From Chionis minor (Eukaryota; Chordata; Aves; Charadriiformes; Chionididae): a stretch of DNA of 64,000 nt. Below are positions 59,837 to 64,000 of the stretch, one piece after another. The stretch lies in contig VZSF01009110.1 in the NCBI GenBank assembly GCA_013398295.1, forward strand, positions 233,943-297,942, written 5' to 3'. The notes under the pieces are model-generated. The model was given only the letters and a program-made list of their open reading frames with translations, ran no database searches and had not been told where the DNA came from. The position numbers and the translations under genes are program-made. The number at the start of each line of letters is the position of its first letter. Within the stretch, counting starts at the first letter, position 1.

Positions 59837-62228
59837 ACCAGTTATCTAAATAAATATATCAACACTAAGTAGGCATCACCCCAGACCATTGGGCGAAGGT
59901 GAGCTAAACCTAAACTAAATATTTCACGACCATCTGGTCGTTCTCCAAATGGATCAAGGAAGTGCAGAGAAAGCCTGATAGGTCCTGAAGCTTCTGCTGT
60001 TCATACAAAGACTGTGACCTGTTCCTAGCAGTTGCAAGGCCATATTTAACAGGTTATGGAGTTACAAATGCTTCTAGAGCTTTGTGATGTTATTATCGAT
60101 TTTGAAGTTCCTTTGCCTTTGGAGCTGGGATATTTTATGGAACTATGTTATAATATTTAGTTCAATTATTAATCTCCTGATTATATCAGTTCTGATTTTA
60201 GGATATTATAAAATAATTTTCTCAGATTTTTCTTCCAGTTTCTAGAACCTGCATACATAATTGGCTTTAGTCCCTGGGCAGCTAATGCAGTTCCCTATAA
60301 AACTCACATTTAATTTTTGTTTCTACTTGGATTTAATAGTAAACCCATTACCAGTTCTAAGGCTCTTAAATATTATGCTGATCACTGCCAATTGCAGTCC
60401 TAGGGACATATTTACATCACAGGTGGAGAGATGCCTGGGCTTATTTTGAGTACTATGGCCAAGAGCAAATTCAAGCTGACTCCTTAGGCTGTAAAAGCAA
60501 TGCAAATGTCTAACATCCTCCTTGGACATGATTACCCTGTTAAAAGGTTTAAAGACCTCTCAGATAAAAGAGAAATTTCAAATAGGCCCAAGAGATGCAT
60601 GGAATCAGAATAAATCTAGTACAGTATGTAACTAAACTGCATTGAGAAAATAGAAAGTATCATTGGAGTTTAGGAAACCCTTTAGAAATAAGTTCCTGAA
60701 GAAATATGAAAGTAAAAATATATTTCTAAGAAGTCTGCTAGACAGTACATTTCAGTTATACAAAAGATTAAAAACACAAAAATCTGAGAAAATTTTACTG
60801 GAAACGTATCCTATAAAAACATAAATGATGCAGGTCTTTTTATTACCCAGTATTGTTTGGCACATCAGAAACACCAGATTGTCTTATTAGACTTTTACTA
60901 ATGTGTCAAATTGCACAATTTTATCTTTTCAATACAAGAAAAATGCAATAGGGAGAGGACAAAGGAATTATTGAAATAGTTAAATATTGCTAAAAGGAAC
61001 AGAAGCATGTTCATATAAGCAATGATGATAAAATAGTGTGCTGCCTTTCAAACAAAAAAGCACACAGTGATATGCATCTTTTGACCAGCATGCCATCTTG
61101 AATCCATTGGTTATAAATGCAGTACTTAGTAGAACCTGTTCGTGTTAAACATGATTTCTGATTAATTTTGTTGATGTTACCATTAACGTGTAATGGACCA
61201 ACAATCCATTAATAGAGACCATGGCAGATGTTACACACCTGTGGCTATACTAGACAATCAAAATTAATTAACTTCGGAAAACATTTCTTTGCTGGATATG
61301 GTGAAAAACAATAGGAAATTCAATGCTGTCAAACTCCAAGGACAACAAAAATGCCCCAAAAGAAAAAGGGGAAAAGAAAAACATGGTAGAAGCTGTTGTT
61401 AAAGATCTGCTGTCTGTGCTCAAGAGAACCTCTTCAATTCCAGTTTTGAATAATCCAAATTGAGCTGGTCACAGTTCTACAGTTCTAAGGAGACCCAAAT
61501 AAGTAAGCAGAGAAGAGGTTTTAAAAGCCAACGGAAGAACTAATAAAACTCTGAATAGTTCTCAGATCAATAGTTATACTCCAGAGATGTTTTGGGATTT
61601 TTTTTTTCCTTTTTTGTTTTTATTTAGACCTACAAATCTCGATTTTTTCTATGAATAAAGAGTTTTATTTTATAAATTTATTTTCCTGTGTGTAGACATT
61701 CCTTAACACACTTCCCAAGAGAAACAGAACTTGAAGCTTTGGTAGCCAAAAATGTGGAATAATAGCAACACAAGTTCTGCAGCTCTCAGTGGCACTTTTG
61801 AAAGCATATTTCATGTTTTAATGCTGTTGGATCTCAGGATATTATTTCATTAAAGGGTGGGTATGCAAGGAGTATGATTTATTTTGCATAATTTCAGAGG
61901 TCCAAAACAGATATGGAATCTTACACTAATTTCTTCCTCTTCCTATTCTAACCAATTGACAAAGTAGACACCTCCAGAAAGTGACTCACCAAAACTGGAC
62001 AAATATCTCAGAAGTGAAAAGGATCCCGTTTGTAGGTGTTTCTCTCTATTCAAGAGAAAAAGGGAATCAGGATTCTTAGTTGCTTAAAAATAAACATGTA
62101 AATTAACTCAATAAAATGACTCTTCTTTCTGAAAGGACAAATTCTATATCTAGTTGTTGTGCACTTCGGGTTCAGTTGCACACCTTCAATGTTTATCTCC
62201 AATCACAAGATGCTTTCCTGAGTCACTG
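59837..62228. other. A+T-rich non-coding DNA, no gene seen
   Basis: No gene or repeat family recognised. A T-rich run is at about 61596-61624. Confidence 0.65.
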
Positions 62229-62813
62229 CTAATGATGAGTCTGTTTCTGGTAGGCTTTAGCTATACCAGAACTTAACATTGCTGCAACCCTTTGTACAGC
62301 CTGGAAGATCTGGGGACTCTCTGGCCACAGCCGTACAGCTGAATTATCTTGCCCTCTGAAGGAGGGTGGCCTACTTCCAGGTTGCCTATTAAAATGAACC
62401 CTGTCACAGTCACTCCCAAGCCACAGCTGGGAATTTTCTGGATGGAACACACTGTCCCCAGTCAACCATGCCAGGAAACTTTTTTACAAGTCAGCAGGAG
62501 GCCTCTCTGGCGTTGTGTCTTCCTTGGACGTCAGATATTGTAGTCTTGTCTCTGGTCCTGTCTCAGGCATCATCTCCTTTTTCCTCCCCTGTGGAGTCCT
62601 TGGGTGGATCCTGGACATGGTTCATCTTTGCTGTGGCTTTGGCTTAACGGACTCCACTACAACCACAGGGTTCAGACTGTGCCTTCTGGTGAAGGCACCA
62701 CCTATGCTGGGTGCACCCTTGATTTCAGGCTTCACCTCCAGGGTAAAGCAATCCTGTTCTTGCTGCTGCCTGACATTTAATATCCGTATCAACTTGACTA
62801 CCGTGAAAGTGGA
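62229..62813 (-). pseudogene. GC-rich near-open frame, possible decayed coding sequence
   Basis: One minus-strand frame is bounded by TAA at 62816-62814 and by the stop at 62231-62229 and has only two internal stops, TGA at 62624-62622 and TAA at 62486-62484, leaving 63, 45 and 84 sense codons. Surrounding DNA averages a stop far more often. The predicted segments are not low-complexity: the first ends in a VVVVESVKPKPQQR stretch, the second is charged (GRKKEMMPETGPETR), and the third has SPQIFQAVQRVAAMLSSGIA near its end. I recognise no family. It could be a retrocopy of a host gene, a fragment of a retroelement gene, or a GC-rich stretch open by chance; a plus-strand frame (62515-62817) is also open. 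Confidence 0.35.
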
Positions 62814-63939
62814 TTAAATAGATTAACTGTGAATGATCCTGAAGTGATGAACTGGTGCTTTTAAGCAACAAGCCTTCTCAGAAGTAGAATCTAGGATTTA
62901 CTACTTCTCTCTAGGGTAGTAATTCTCATGTGCCTACAGTGATACTTTTCATGTTCTCTTTGCCCACATAACAAAAGTAGAAGTCTCTAAGTGTATTGTT
63001 GATTTGATGAGTATGTAAACTAGCCAGGTTATGGGAATATAGGCCTGTTTTTCTTTTGCTCTAGGTGAATTCTTTCATGGATAATTGGGCTGCTTTAGAG
63101 TGAACATAAATTACTGAGGAACTTTTACATCCGTGAAGCTTGCTTACCTTTTCTGCTAAAATTTGTTCCCAAGTAAAAAATAGTCTAGTTTTTCATTCAC
63201 AGATATTTCTTATGATCACAGGAGGATGCACTGTTTTAAGTGAGAAGAGTGTTGCTGCCAGTAGTGTCTCAAAAATAAGGACCATCCTAAATACAGTGTT
63301 CCATAGGTAATACTGTTTGCAGGACAGGCAGTCTCAAATGTTCAGTCTACGCTAATCTTTTATGGCAAACAACTTTCCTTTATTATGGCAAGCTCTCATC
63401 TTGTTTCAATAAAAGATACACATGAAAACTGAACATGAATATGATAACTTCATGATTTCTTCAAAGAGATGTTCCTTCAGCCCAAAGAATGAAACCAAAA
63501 CTGTTAGACTTAAATTAAAAACAAAAAAACACACAAAAAACAAAGCCAAAAAGGCCTTGTATATCATATTGAAAATTTAACCATATGAGGTTTTCTTCTT
63601 TTGGTGCTGTCACTGCCAGTAGATAGAACATTTCTAAATATCCAGTTAATCAGAAGAGAGAGAGTTTGTGGATGCCTTTAGCCCTAATCCATCAATTTGA
63701 CAGCATTTAGCATGTCTGTCAATCACATTTATTCCGCAAAAGTCAGAATACAGTGTTCAAGGAAAGAAAAGGTAGTATAAAGAACAACTTGACAGTTAAA
63801 GAATTTAGGAAGCTTTGGCTCACCTGAACAATTTATATATACATATATATATATATTTATAAAGTTCTATATATTGATTAAGAGGGAAATTATTTGAATG
63901 TTATTTTTAAAAAACTTTTGTGATAGATTCTTTTGTGTT
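62814..63939. other. A+T-rich non-coding DNA, no gene seen
   Basis: Contains an A/C-rich run (about 63518-63550) and a short (TA)n tract at 63834-63856. No gene recognised. Confidence 0.65.
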
Positions 63940-64000
63940 ATAGAATCATAGAATCATAGAATGGTTAGAGTTGGAAGGGACCTTAAAGATCATCAAGTTC
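63940..64000 (-). mobile_element. CR1 LINE 3' end, cut by window edge
   Basis: ATAGAATCATAGAATCATAG followed by GAGTTGGAAGGGACCTTAAA is the reverse complement of the CR1 octamer tail and 3' terminus. The body of the element continues beyond the window in the minus orientation. Confidence 0.95.

Noticed and set aside
1..64000. Search for CRISPR arrays, rRNA, tRNA, operons or phage-type genes
   Set aside because: None found. Direct repeats are microsatellites or transposon-derived, and the repeat content points to a bird nuclear genome.

Overview
This window reads as a gene-poor stretch of a bird genome. The main evidence is a set of CR1 LINE copies with the avian-type 3' end (octamer tail of the ATTCTATG/ATTCTGTG type) and LTRs resembling the ERVL-like solo LTRs common in birds. 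The rest is A+T-rich sequence dense in stops in all six frames. There is no bacterial-style gene organisation and no rRNA, tRNA or CRISPR array that I can support. The species cannot be told from the sequence alone.

Layout. 1-12 kb: A+T-rich intergenic or intronic DNA with a young-looking CR1 3' fragment (3992-4231) and a probable ancient CR1 relic (6325-6640). 12-17 kb: a CR1 tail (12142-12301), a GC-rich islet (12757-12905), two unexplained moderate-GC blocks (13232-13500, 13940-14450), a poly-T tract with a 17-base N gap, and a 0.77 kb CR1 carrying reverse-transcriptase C-terminal relics (16150-16921). 17-35 kb: featureless A+T-rich DNA apart from an old, decayed CR1 (24640-25195), a short 14-bp tandem repeat, a 20-bp perfect palindrome and two strong hairpins near 31.7-32.0 kb. 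35.4-36.2 kb: a 792-base uninterrupted (CTTTT)n array. 36.5-40.3 kb: an old CR1, an old ERVL-type LTR, and a 1.15 kb CR1 that keeps RT motifs A, B and C. 40-52 kb: mostly quiet, then a solo LTR with a perfect 5-bp target-site duplication (49973-50782) and a further CR1 (51357-52185). 52-64 kb: a zone enriched in one 7-mer, another ancient CR1 relic, a possible small exon (57680-57813, minus strand), a second well-preserved solo LTR (59241-59836), a GC-rich near-open frame (62229-62813) and the start of another CR1 at the right edge.

No host protein-coding gene can be named. The only clear protein signal is CR1 ORF2 reverse transcriptase, in broken 5'-truncated copies. The two most gene-like unexplained pieces are the near-open frame at 62229-62813 and the exon-like island at 57680-57813. 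Nothing here amounts to a new multi-gene system; the rest of interest is structural (the pentanucleotide array, hairpins, a palindrome and the word-enriched zone).
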